NCBI RefSeq assembly: GCF_017743865.1 | Contig: NZ_JAGHRJ010000002.1 | Location: 248,001-312,000 of the forward strand | Length of the DNA stretch: 64,000 nucleotides | Direction: 5' to 3' | Source of the DNA: Labrenzia sp. R4_2 | GTDB taxonomy: Bacteria > Pseudomonadota > Alphaproteobacteria > Rhizobiales > Stappiaceae | Shown: positions 9,069 to 17,393 of the stretch, in pieces | Position numbering within the stretch: position 1 is the first letter of the stretch | Layout of the letters: every line of letters begins with the position of its first letter | Made by a program: the position numbers and the translations under genes | The notes under the pieces: model-generated | The model's database searches: none | Told to the model about the DNA's origin: nothing | Seen by the model: only the letters and a program-made list of their open reading frames with translations

Positions 9069-10283
9069 TTACCGTTCCACGAGCGCCATGCGCTGGTTGT
9101 ACCAGTTCATGAAGGCTGAGGTGATCAGACTGAGCGACAGATAAACCGCCATCCAGATCGCAATGATCTCAATCGCCTGACCGGTCTGATTGAGAACAGT
9201 ACCGCCCACGGAAACGAGGTCCGGGAAGGCAATTGCCACAGCAAGGGACGAGTTTTTCGTCAGGTTCAGGTATTGGCTGGTCAGCGGCGGAATGATGACC
9301 CGCATCGCCTGCGGAATGACCACAAGACGAAGGGTCGGACCGTTGCGCAGGCCAAGAGCGTGCGATGCTTCAGTCTGGCCGTGGCTGACAGCCTGAATGC
9401 CTGCCCGGACGATTTCCGCGATGAATGCAGCCGTATAGATCGCGAGAGCAGTTGTCAGAGCAAGGAACTCGGGGATCAGGTTGAAACCGACACCCAGCTC
9501 AAAGCCGCGGCGCAGGATCGGACCTGTTTCGACGAAGTTCGGATGCTCAAGATACATCGGCATGCCAGTCACGAAATAGGTGATGACCGGCAACCCAATG
9601 ATCAATCCGAGCGCTGTCCAGAAGACCGGGAATTGCTGTCCTGTTTCGTCCTGGCGTTTGCGTGCCCATCTGGAGACCACAACCGACGCGACAATACCGA
9701 TGATTAAGGCAATGCCGATAAACCCGGAGCCGTCTTCCCAAATGGGCTTGGGCATCCGTAACCCGGCAATGTTTAGGTGAAAGGTGTCGAACAAGGACCA
9801 CTTTTCCCGCTTGCCCGGCACCGCGCGCAGAACGGCGAAGTACCAGAAGAAGATCTGGAGAAGAAGTGGAACATTTCGGACCAGCTCGACGTACCAATAC
9901 GCGATCTGGTTGATGACCCAGTTGTTGGACAGCCGCGCAATGCCAACGACAAATCCGATGATGGTCGCAAAAAAGATCCCGACGACTGCGACCATAAGTG
10001 TGTTGAGAAAGCCAACGAAAATCGCCTGGCCATAAGTAGACGTTTCGGCATACGGAACCAAGGATTGGATGATGCCAAAACCGGCCGTATTTTCAACGAA
10101 ACCCCAACCGGAGGCAATGTTCTGCCGCTCCAGGTTGGCTACCGTGTTCGTCACTATGAAGTATCCGAAAAAGACCAAAGCTGCGATCAGGAGTGCCTGA
10201 TAAAACAGCCCGCGTACCTTCGGATCATTCACCAGCGAAGCACGCGCCGGCGCCCCCGCCGAGTCCTGCTCCATGACTGACAT
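9069..10283 (-). CDS. aapQ: General L-amino acid ABC transporter, permease AapQ
   Basis: A 404-residue permease, the partner of AapM. The EAA loop EIVRAGIQAVSHGQTEASHALGL is near residue 300. At least seven hydrophobic segments are seen, including an N-terminal one (ALLIAALVFFGYFIV) and a central insert (IGLPVITYFVTGMP). AapQ permeases are larger than typical polar amino-acid permeases and this length agrees. The ATG at 10283 follows GAGG by 6 bases. It is 236 bases after aapJ, with a stem-loop in between. Confidence 0.95.
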   Translation of the reverse strand: MSVMEQDSAGAPARASLVNDPKVRGLFYQALLIAALVFFGYFIVTNTVANLERQNIASGWGFVENTAGFGIIQSLVPYAETSTYGQAIFVGFLNTLMVAVVGIFFATIIGFVVGIARLSNNWVINQIAYWYVELVRNVPLLLQIFFWYFAVLRAVPGKREKWSLFDTFHLNIAGLRMPKPIWEDGSGFIGIALIIGIVASVVVSRWARKRQDETGQQFPVFWTALGLIIGLPVITYFVTGMPMYLEHPNFVETGPILRRGFELGVGFNLIPEFLALTTALAIYTAAFIAEIVRAGIQAVSHGQTEASHALGLRNGPTLRLVVIPQAMRVIIPPLTSQYLNLTKNSSLAVAIAFPDLVSVGGTVLNQTGQAIEIIAIWMAVYLSLSLITSAFMNWYNQRMALVER

Positions 10284-10466
10284 AGAACCTCGCCCAAGTT
10301 ATCACGCCCGGCATATGTGGCAGATCAAGTGTCCGCAAGCCGTGGACGTGGCGTCGTCTGCTTTCCATCTCAACGCTTGTTCAGCGTCCCCTATCGGCAG
10401 AAAGCAGGTTTGTTCCCCGCGCACTGTCCGGATGTTTTCCGGTTATTTTGGCGCAGAATTTATTGA

Positions 10467-10495
10467 GGGTTCCGGCAGTCATGCCGCCGGAACCC
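10467..10495 (-). terminator. Intercistronic stem-loop between aapJ and aapQ
   Basis: A 10-bp perfect stem, GGGTTCCGGC (10467-10476) with GCCGGAACCC (10486-10495). In the minus-strand direction a weak TCAATAAATTC follows, so it is probably a leaky terminator or an mRNA 3'-end stabiliser. Such hairpins after binding-protein genes usually allow more binding protein than permease to be made. Confidence 0.75.
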
Positions 10496-10519
10496 CAAAA
10501 ACCTCTTTAAATCAGAGGA

Positions 10520-11536
10520 TTAGCGTACCGGCGGAGCGTACAGGAAACCACCGTTCGACCACAGAGCGTTCACGCCGCGGGAGATGCCGAGCGGAGTGTC
10601 CGGACCGACGTTGGCATTGAAGCTCTCTTCGTAGTTACCAACGTTTTTGATGATGTTGTAAGCCCAGTCGTTGGACAGGCCGATGGCCTCACCGAATGCA
10701 CCTTCAGCGCCAAGCAGACGCTTGACGGACGGGTTGTCAGAACCCTTCATTTCGTCAACGTTTGCAGAGGTCACGCCCATTTCTTCGGCGTTGATCATTG
10801 CGTTGAGGGTCCACTTAGCGATGTTGAACCACTCATCGTCACCCTGACGAACAACCGGACCGAGCGGCTCTTTGGAAATGATTTCCGGCAGAACCATGTG
10901 GTCGCCCGGGTTGGTCAGCTTCAGGCGCTGAGCGTACAGGCCGGATGCGTCCGTGGTGTAAACGTCACAACGGCCAGCGTCGTATGCAGCGACAACTTCG
11001 TCAGCTTTTTCGAAAGCGACGATTTCGTACGGCATGTTGTTCGCACGGAAGTAGTCAGCAACGTTCAGCTCGGTGGTTGTACCGGTGTTGGTGCAGACAG
11101 ATGCGCCGGACAGTTCCAGAGCAGAGGTCACGCCCAGATCCTTGCGGACCATGAAGCCCTGACCGTCGTAGTAGTTGACGCCTGCGAAGTTCAGACCAAG
11201 CTGAGTGTCGCGGGACATGGTCCAGGTGGTGTTCCGGGACAGAACGTCGACTTCGCCGGACTGCAGAGCGGTGAAGCGCTCTTTGGCAGAAAGCGGAGTG
11301 AATTTAACGGCAGAAGCGTCGCCGAATACTGCAGCAGCCATTGCGCGGCAGAGATCAACGTCGAGACCGGTCCAGTTCCCCTGTGCATCCGGGTTTGAGA
11401 AGCCCGGCAGACCCTGGCTCACACCACACTGGATGAAGCCTTTGCCCTTGACGTCTTCCAGCGTCGTCGCACCAGCAGCTGTCGCAGCGACACCCATAGC
11501 GGCGCCGAGTACGAGCGGAAGGATTTTGTTAGACAT
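10520..11536 (-). CDS. aapJ: General L-amino acid-binding periplasmic protein AapJ
   Basis: A 338-residue periplasmic binding protein that feeds amino acids to AapQM. A Sec signal peptide (MSNKILPLVLGAAMGVAATAAGA, cleavage probably before TTLED) is followed by a class-3 family solute-binding fold. GLDVDLCRAMAAAVFGD and EVDVLSRNTTWTMSRD, typical of AapJ/BztA, are visible, and the sequence ends in YAPPVR. It is first in the aapJQMP operon. A paralogue of the same length lies directly upstream at 11929-12945. Confidence 0.95.
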   Translation of the reverse strand: MSNKILPLVLGAAMGVAATAAGATTLEDVKGKGFIQCGVSQGLPGFSNPDAQGNWTGLDVDLCRAMAAAVFGDASAVKFTPLSAKERFTALQSGEVDVLSRNTTWTMSRDTQLGLNFAGVNYYDGQGFMVRKDLGVTSALELSGASVCTNTGTTTELNVADYFRANNMPYEIVAFEKADEVVAAYDAGRCDVYTTDASGLYAQRLKLTNPGDHMVLPEIISKEPLGPVVRQGDDEWFNIAKWTLNAMINAEEMGVTSANVDEMKGSDNPSVKRLLGAEGAFGEAIGLSNDWAYNIIKNVGNYEESFNANVGPDTPLGISRGVNALWSNGGFLYAPPVR

Positions 11537-11887
11537 GGATATGCAGCCTTTATTTGTTACCCATAACTTTTATTTAGCTGGCCGGTATGAGTTGATGTCC
11601 TCTTCGCCCGACATTGCGGGCAAATTCCAGCGCAAAGCGCTGGTTCCTCCGGAAATCATCCCCCCGATCCAACAGCCCCCATACGATGGCATTTGCGTGT
11701 TCGGGTCAAGTACTTGCTGACGATATCTCGTTAAAATTCTCAGGCTGAAGTAGGATTACGGTTACCATGGCTGCACAAAACGCGAACATGTCTAGTTTCG
11801 CCTCATTGGCTGCCCATTACGTAATCACTCGTTTTTGTTGGCTGAAGCTGCGTCCTTTACGGAAAGACCTGAAACGCCGCAAAGTGA
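11537..11887. promoter_or_regulatory. Upstream region of aapJ
   Basis: A 351-base non-coding stretch separates the two aapJ-type genes and should hold the promoter of the aapJQMP operon on the minus strand. An AAAGG element lies about 11 bases before the aapJ ATG. No clear operator repeat was seen, and no coding signal is convincing on either strand. Confidence 0.5.
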
Positions 11888-11919
11888 GGTCCGATGCAGT
11901 CGAGTAATTGCATCGGACC
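11888..11919 (-). terminator. Stem-loop after the upstream aapJ paralogue
   Basis: An 11-bp perfect stem, GGTCCGATGCA (11888-11898) and TGCATCGGACC (11909-11919) with a 10-base loop, sits just downstream of the stop of the second aapJ-like gene. No U-tract follows on the minus strand, so it may act as a 3'-end barrier rather than a strong terminator. Confidence 0.6.
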
Positions 11920-11928
11920 AAGACCTTT

Positions 11929-12945
11929 TTACCGAACCGGCGGGGCGTAAAGAATACCGCCGTCGATCCAGGACGCGTTCAAACCGCGCTCAATCCCAAG
12001 CGGGGTATCAACTCCAACGTTGCGGGCGAAGATTTCTCCATAATTACCAACCGCGCTTATGATGCGAACGGCCCAGTCCTGATCAAGCCCGAGCGCACCG
12101 CCGAAGTTGCCTTCCACCCCGAGCAGCCGTTTTACAGCTGGATTATCGGACGACGCCATCTCTGCGACATTTGCCTGGGTCACACCGAGTTCTTCTGCGT
12201 TAATCAGAACGTTCAAGGTCCATTTCGCAATATTGAACCACTGGTCGTCGCCCTGCCGGACAACCGGGCCCAGCGGCTCTTTTGAAATGACCTCCGGCAA
12301 AATCATGTGCTCGGACGGATTGGTCAGCTTCAGACGATTGGCGTGCAGGCCCGATTTGTCGGTCGTGTAGACGTCACACCGTCCGGCATCATAGGCCTGT
12401 GTCACCTCATCGTTCTTTTCAAAAGCAACGACCTCGTACTCCATGTTGTTGACCCGGAAGAAGTCGGCAACGTTGAGTTCCGTCGTGGTACCAGTCGCCG
12501 TGCAAACCGAAGCACCCGCTAGTTCCATGGCCGATGTAATCCCAAGCTCCTTGCGGACCATCATCGCTTGGCCGTCGTAGTACATGACACCGGCGAAGTT
12601 GGCGCCAAGGTTCGTGTCGCGCGACATAGTCCATGTTGTCGTGCGAGACAGAACATCGATTTCGCCGGATTGCAGAGCCGTGAACCGTTCAGGTGATGAC
12701 AATGGCCGGAACTTGACTGCGGTCGAATCGCCGAGAACCGCTGCGGCAATCGCTCGGCAGTAGTCGACATCCAGACCACTCCAGTTGCCATCGCTGTCCG
12801 GGTTGGAAAACCCGGGATTGCCCTGGCTCACACCACAGGTGAAGTAACCGTTCTCCTTGGCCTGCTCGAGTGTTGACGCAGAAGCGGGAAACGTCGCGCC
12901 GGAAAAGGCGGCCGCAACCATAAGGCTTTTAAAAGTGTTTTTCAT
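11929..12945 (-). CDS. AapJ-like amino-acid-binding periplasmic protein (second copy)
   Basis: A 338-residue paralogue of the neighbouring AapJ, colinear over its whole length and sharing blocks such as EPLGPVVRQGDD and the terminal YAPPVR. It has its own Sec signal peptide (about 23 residues ending PASA/STLEQ). Many positions have changed, so the two are diverged rather than a fresh duplication. It has no permease or ATPase of its own in this window and probably docks on AapQM, widening or shifting substrate choice. It is separated from aapJ by 392 bases with a hairpin, implying a separate transcript. A cystathionine lyase gene is divergent from it. Confidence 0.9.
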   Translation of the reverse strand: MKNTFKSLMVAAAFSGATFPASASTLEQAKENGYFTCGVSQGNPGFSNPDSDGNWSGLDVDYCRAIAAAVLGDSTAVKFRPLSSPERFTALQSGEIDVLSRTTTWTMSRDTNLGANFAGVMYYDGQAMMVRKELGITSAMELAGASVCTATGTTTELNVADFFRVNNMEYEVVAFEKNDEVTQAYDAGRCDVYTTDKSGLHANRLKLTNPSEHMILPEVISKEPLGPVVRQGDDQWFNIAKWTLNVLINAEELGVTQANVAEMASSDNPAVKRLLGVEGNFGGALGLDQDWAVRIISAVGNYGEIFARNVGVDTPLGIERGLNASWIDGGILYAPPVR

Positions 12946-13176
12946 TTTTCAGTCCTCCTGAGGCGCGAAATAGGGCTCGCAAATCCCTGCCTTTCAAAGG
13001 ACCATTGCAACAAATCACGAATACCAATGAAAAAATGTCTTGGGAAAAACAGCGATTTGACGCAGTTTCGCGATCAGAAAGCCCGTCGGCACATCACTTG
13101 ATCAGCCCATTGGCATTGGGCCGGTGCTGAAGGCCGACATAGAAAAACAACACAGCCAAAGCGGACTGAAGGATAG
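12946..13176. promoter_or_regulatory. Divergent region between the aapJ paralogue and metC
   Basis: A 231-base gap between divergent genes. AGTCCTCC at 12951-12958 is the complement of a strong GGAGGACT ribosome-binding site for the aapJ-like gene, and GAAGGATAG lies just before the lyase ATG. I looked for a SAM-responsive RNA element next to the sulfur gene and could not support one. Confidence 0.5.
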
Positions 13177-14352
13177 ATGACGAATACGCCGGACAACAAA
13201 AGAAGCATTGAAACTGTTCTTGCGCACAGCGGCCGGGATCCGTCCGGGTTCCATGGGTTTGTCAATCCGCCAGTCGTTCATGCCTCCACAGTGCTCTATC
13301 CCGACACGAAGACCATGGTGACGGGCGCGCAGACGTACTCCTATGCACGCCGCGGCAATCCAACCACTGATTCCCTTGAAGACGCCTTGAAGGAAATTGA
13401 AGGCGCGGCCGGCGTGAAACTGGCCAACTCCGGCCTGAACGCCATAGCATTGGCGATATTATCCTGCGTGAAGGCAGGCGATCATATGCTGATCGCTGAT
13501 ACGGCTTACGGCCCGACCCGTCACTTTGCAGATACCGTCCTGCCAGGCCTCAACGTTGATGTTGAGTATTACGATCCGGCTGTCGGTGCGGACATCAAAT
13601 CGCTCTTCAAACCGAACACCACTGCAGTCTTTACTGAGGCCCCAGGCTCCCTCACCTTCGAAATGCAGGACGTTCCAGCAATTGCGGCAGCCGCGCACGA
13701 AATCGATGCGACCGTGCTCATGGACAACACTTGGGCCAGTCCGCTCTATTGCCAGCCAATTGCATTCGGCGTTGATCTCTCCATCCAGGCGGGCACGAAA
13801 TACATTGTCGGCCATTCAGATGTCATGCTCGGCACGATCGCTGCCAGCGAAAAGGCCTGGCACAAACTGGACACGCTCCATGGCGCAATGGGCAGCCATG
13901 TCGGTCCTGACGATGTCTATTTAGGATTGCGCGGGCTTCGGACCCTGTCGGTCCGTCTTGAGCGGCACCAGAAAAATACAGCTGTCGTCCTGGATTGGCT
14001 GAAGGCGCAGCCCGCCATCGGCGCGATCAGATATCCCGCGCTTGAGAGCGATCCCGGCCATGAGCTCTGGAAGCGAGACTTTTCTGGCGCATCCGGCCTG
14101 TGCGGCTTCGACTTTGCGGCTGGGACAACACAAGAGCAGGCCTATTCGTTTCTCGACGCCCTGACCCTGTTTGGCCTCGGATATTCCTGGGGCGGATTTG
14201 AAAGTCTTGCAATACCGGTTCGATTGAAAGGCATGCGTTCGGCGACAAATGTTGATCCGGATCTTCACTCGGTTCGCCTTCACATAGGCCTTGAAGATCC
14301 AGAGGATCTGATCCGGGACCTTGGCCAGGCCTTCGAAAAGGCTTTCGCATAA
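13177..14352 (+). CDS. metC: Cystathionine beta-lyase, PLP-dependent
   Basis: A 391-residue Cys/Met-metabolism PLP enzyme that would cleave cystathionine to homocysteine, pyruvate and ammonia in methionine synthesis. Family marks are TYSYARRGNPTTDSLEDAL (tyrosine and arginine that bind the phosphate of the partner subunit's cofactor), the substrate/cofactor stretch near DTAYGPTRHF, and the Schiff-base lysine in QAGTKYIVGHSDVMLG near residue 208. The GYSWGGFESL motif near residue 333 is typical of MetC. The position next to an amino-acid binding protein is compatible with a broader role in sulfur amino-acid use. Confidence 0.92.
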   Translation: MTNTPDNKRSIETVLAHSGRDPSGFHGFVNPPVVHASTVLYPDTKTMVTGAQTYSYARRGNPTTDSLEDALKEIEGAAGVKLANSGLNAIALAILSCVKAGDHMLIADTAYGPTRHFADTVLPGLNVDVEYYDPAVGADIKSLFKPNTTAVFTEAPGSLTFEMQDVPAIAAAAHEIDATVLMDNTWASPLYCQPIAFGVDLSIQAGTKYIVGHSDVMLGTIAASEKAWHKLDTLHGAMGSHVGPDDVYLGLRGLRTLSVRLERHQKNTAVVLDWLKAQPAIGAIRYPALESDPGHELWKRDFSGASGLCGFDFAAGTTQEQAYSFLDALTLFGLGYSWGGFESLAIPVRLKGMRSATNVDPDLHSVRLHIGLEDPEDLIRDLGQAFEKAFA

Positions 14353-14452
14353 TTGATGGATTCCATGAACAAGTTTCATGGATGGAACCTGTTGCGGTCA
14401 GTCTTGCTTGTCACAAAATTGTGGGAACCGAAAACACTCAAAGGCTCCCACC

Positions 14453-15304
14453 ATGGACATTCAGCGCATTTCCGCATTTTCAGATGGCGACACCGGCGGC
14501 AATCCGGCCGGTGTGCTCATCAGTGACGCGCACCCGTCGGTCGAAGACATGCGCGCCATCGCAGCGGATGTCGGCTTTTCCGAAACAGCCTTTGCTGCGC
14601 CTCAAGACGACGGAGCCTGGCGCGTCCGCTATTTCTCGCCGCAATCAGAAGTGCCGTTTTGTGGTCACGCGACCATCGCACTCGGATCCGCTCTAACCCG
14701 CGAATTCGGTCCAGGGCGCTACAATCTGAAGCTCAACGAAGCTGAAATCTCCGTGGAAGGCGCGATCTCAGGCGAACTCGTGGAAGCCGCCCTGCAATCG
14801 CCTCCAACACGAAGCCAACCAGCACCGGATGATGTTGTGAGCGAGGTTATGGATCTGTTCGGTTACACGAAAGATCAGATCGATATCCGCATCCCGCCTG
14901 CGCTGGTCCATGGCGGCGCAGATCATTTTGCGCTGACGCTTAACTCCCGCGAGGCCGTCTCGGACATGACTTATGATCAGGAAGCGGGACGTAAACTGAT
15001 GGAAAAGCATGGTTGGGTTACGATTCTAATCGCCTTCAGCGAAACGCCACAACTCTTCCATACACGTAATGCCTTTGCCTCGGGCGGGGTCTATGAAGAT
15101 CCGGCGACTGGGGCTGCCAGCGCAGCCTATGCCGGTTATTTGCGGGACATTGGTTGGCCGCATCAGGGCCGCATCGAAATCAATCAGGGATTTGACATGG
15201 GGCATCCCAGCCGGATCGTTGCGGAAATCGGGCCTGAAAAGGGAAGTTCAATCCGTGTTTCCGGTTCGGCCCGGGTCATGAACGAAAGCGATTTCACAGA
15301 CTGA
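14453..15304 (+). CDS. PhzF family isomerase/epimerase
   Basis: A 283-residue protein with the PhzF fold (diaminopimelate-epimerase-like). The glycine-rich GDTGGNPAGV at residues 12-21, the catalytic glutamate in FSETAF near residue 45, and CGHATIALGSAL near residue 70 are all family marks. DPATGAASAAYAGYL near residue 220 is the C-terminal counterpart. Most such proteins are of unknown substrate and are not phenazine enzymes. The longer open frame starts at 14378, but the ATG at 14453 gives the normal N-terminus (MDIQRISAF). It follows metC by 100 bases. Confidence 0.88.
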   Translation: MDIQRISAFSDGDTGGNPAGVLISDAHPSVEDMRAIAADVGFSETAFAAPQDDGAWRVRYFSPQSEVPFCGHATIALGSALTREFGPGRYNLKLNEAEISVEGAISGELVEAALQSPPTRSQPAPDDVVSEVMDLFGYTKDQIDIRIPPALVHGGADHFALTLNSREAVSDMTYDQEAGRKLMEKHGWVTILIAFSETPQLFHTRNAFASGGVYEDPATGAASAAYAGYLRDIGWPHQGRIEINQGFDMGHPSRIVAEIGPEKGSSIRVSGSARVMNESDFTD

Positions 15305-15347
15305 TCACAACCTAATCACTCAAAATATCACACGAACTACGGCGCGG

Positions 15348-15662
15348 TCAGATTGCAGGATCGCGCCGCTTTTCCTTAAAAATCAGCCAAAGGTTCCGGA
15401 AATAAATCACCAGTCCGAGCCCCTGCCCCAGAATGATGATGGGCTCCTTCTTGATCACACCGTATGTGAACAGCATGATCCCGCCGGCAATCGAAAAGAA
15501 CCAAAAAGCGATCGGCACGATGGATCGTCCGACACGTTCGGATGCCATCCATTGAACAACAAAGCGCATCATAAACATTGATTGCGCAGCCAGACCGAAG
15601 ATCAGCCAAAAATCGAACTGTGCAATGAAGACTGCGTGAAACCAGTCTATGAGGGCAGCCAT
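15348..15662 (-). CDS. LAB_N (lipid A biosynthesis N-terminal) domain membrane protein
   Basis: A 104-residue protein with about three membrane helices. It carries the LAB_N fold: GLAAQSMFMMRFVVQWMASERVGRS, then PIAFWFFSIAGGI, and GQGLGLVIYFRNLWLIF. These small proteins often accompany undecaprenyl-phosphate sugar transferases and lipid A modification enzymes. It is the last gene of a minus-strand set that begins with the GT39 gene at 19167, 63 bases after the GT2 gene. The precise role is unknown; it may act as a membrane partner of the GT2 enzyme. Confidence 0.88.
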   Translation of the reverse strand: MAALIDWFHAVFIAQFDFWLIFGLAAQSMFMMRFVVQWMASERVGRSIVPIAFWFFSIAGGIMLFTYGVIKKEPIIILGQGLGLVIYFRNLWLIFKEKRRDPAI

Positions 15663-15725
15663 GTCGGATTCCAGTTACCTTGATACGCCAGCGGCGCGTT
15701 TCTGCTCGGAAATTGTGGCGTCAAA

Positions 15726-16487
15726 TTAGGTCAAAGGCCGGACAACCGGAATTTTTTTGCGGCGGCGGCGCAACCACCACACACCAAACAAATCCAACAC
15801 TCCGACCAACGCCCGGTCGAAGATACCGTATTTCGAGGTCCCGTGGCGCCGTTGCCGGTCCTGAACGTCAATATGCACCACATTGTAGCCCTCACGGATC
15901 ACCAATGCCGGGAGAAACCGGTGCCAGCTGTCAAAATACGGAAGCTGAAGAAAGACCTCACGGCGCAGCGCTTTGAGACCGCAGCCGCTGTCGCGGGTGT
16001 TGTCCTTTAAGATGGCGCCCCGCAGTTTATTCGCGAACTTGGAGGCATACCGTTTTGCAAGACTTGCTTTCCGGCCCAGTCTTTGACCCGCAGCAAGCGC
16101 AGCAGACGGCCCTGCGGCTTCAAGCGCATCGAGCAACTGCGGGATATAAGCCGGATTGTTTTCCCCGTCTCCATCAATGGTGGCGACGACGTCACCACGC
16201 GCATGCTGAAGTCCGGTGCGCACTGCACAGCTCTGACCGCAAGACTTTTCGTGCCGAACCGGACGCAGCCAGTCATGCGTTGCCGCGTAGTCCTGCAGGA
16301 CAATGTCGGTCCCGTCAGATGATCCGTCGTCGATCACAATGACTTCAAACGTCCGCCCGCTAAGTGCCGTTTCAATCTCGTCCAGAAGAATTGGCAGATT
16401 CTCCGCCTCATCTTTGGCAGGAACAACCACGGTGACGGCAATCCCGCCCTTGGTCACGGCCAAAGCCTCCAAGTAACTCTGTGTCAT
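15726..16487 (-). CDS. Family 2 glycosyltransferase (polyprenyl-phosphate sugar synthase type)
   Basis: A 253-residue GT-A enzyme of the DPM/ArnC-like class that would place a sugar from a nucleotide donor on a polyprenyl phosphate. Visible elements are VVVPAKDEAENLP at the N-terminus, VIVIDDGSSDGT, and the DxD-type ATIDGDGENNP near residue 97. It lacks the two C-terminal membrane helices of ArnC, so the LAB_N protein next door may supply the membrane part. A GTG at 16496 abuts the PAP2 stop, and the ATG at 16487 is an equally good start. Coupled translation with the PAP2 gene is likely. Confidence 0.87.
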   Translation of the reverse strand: MTQSYLEALAVTKGGIAVTVVVPAKDEAENLPILLDEIETALSGRTFEVIVIDDGSSDGTDIVLQDYAATHDWLRPVRHEKSCGQSCAVRTGLQHARGDVVATIDGDGENNPAYIPQLLDALEAAGPSAALAAGQRLGRKASLAKRYASKFANKLRGAILKDNTRDSGCGLKALRREVFLQLPYFDSWHRFLPALVIREGYNVVHIDVQDRQRRHGTSKYGIFDRALVGVLDLFGVWWLRRRRKKIPVVRPLT

Positions 16488-16496
16488 GACACCCAC

Positions 16497-17393
16497 TCAG
16501 TCCGCCTCGCTGGCTGCAGCCCGGCCCGGTATGATGCGCTGCGCTCCGCGTTGTCCGCGCAATACCTGCCAAACGGCACGCGCACTTGCCTTGGCCGAAA
16601 TGGCCGTCATGTTCGGAACGATATTGCCGTTTTCCGCAATATGAAAACCAATCCGGCGCCGGGCCATGGCACGCACGGTGAAGAAGGTAAAGGTCATCCC
16701 GAGCAGTGTGCCGGCAATGACGTCACTTGGGTAATGCGCACCCGCCATCACCCGGGAGAATGCGAGCCAGAACGCACTGACAACGATCAGCCACCGGTAA
16801 GCCGGGAAGATGAAATAAAGCGCAGTCGCAAGGGCGGCGACTGTTGTGGAATGGCCGGACGGAAAGCTCGTGAACTTGCCGTGAAAAGCAAGGAAATCAA
16901 AATGAACGGGGCCGAACTCTTCGTACAATTTCGGACGCGCGCGCCCAAGGCTCCACTTGATGATCAGCACCACAATCCCGGACGCTGCGACCGTATAGAA
17001 GACGAAGGCCGCATAGGTGAAAACGGCGCCGATCGCCATCCTGATCCGGAAGGCGTATCGGCCGGCGTCAAGCGCGAGAAGAAAGAGACAAGGAACACCG
17101 GTTGAAATCAGGATCCAGTCTGCCTTACCCAGATCAGTGAACGAGCGGAAGGCCGTCCGGTATTCGTTCGGTAGCGAGTTCAGCCAAGGGTACGTCGGCG
17201 CATCAAAGGCAACGACTGCGACACCCACCGTCAAAAGAAGAACAGCAAGGATATCTTGTGGCCGTTGGCCCGGTGGCAATGTCCGCAACTGAGCGGTACC
17301 GCGCTCCTTGCGATTGGAATAAAGGATCATGGCGCGCCGGGCATTGCCGCGCATCCGTTCCAGCACCCATTTTATCCGACTATTGCTGCTCAT
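16497..17393 (-). CDS. PAP2-family membrane phosphatase
   Basis: A roughly 298-residue type 2 phosphatidic acid phosphatase-like enzyme with about six membrane segments. The three catalytic motifs are complete: KWSLGRARP, FPSGHSTT and SRVMAGAHYPSDV. Likely substrates are polyprenyl diphosphate or a lipid A phosphate, given the glycosyltransferase neighbours. I choose the ATG at 17393, which follows AAGGCGG and overlaps the end of the GT39 gene by 14 bases; the frame is open further up to 17453 but would then overlap more deeply. Confidence 0.85.
   Translation of the reverse strand: MSSNSRIKWVLERMRGNARRAMILYSNRKERGTAQLRTLPPGQRPQDILAVLLLTVGVAVVAFDAPTYPWLNSLPNEYRTAFRSFTDLGKADWILISTGVPCLFLLALDAGRYAFRIRMAIGAVFTYAAFVFYTVAASGIVVLIIKWSLGRARPKLYEEFGPVHFDFLAFHGKFTSFPSGHSTTVAALATALYFIFPAYRWLIVVSAFWLAFSRVMAGAHYPSDVIAGTLLGMTFTFFTVRAMARRRIGFHIAENGNIVPNMTAISAKASARAVWQVLRGQRGAQRIIPGRAAASEAD

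Noticed and set aside
12946-13176. Possible SAM riboswitch upstream of metC.
   Set aside because: I looked for the SAM-II type stem arrangement and found no convincing pseudoknot or conserved block.
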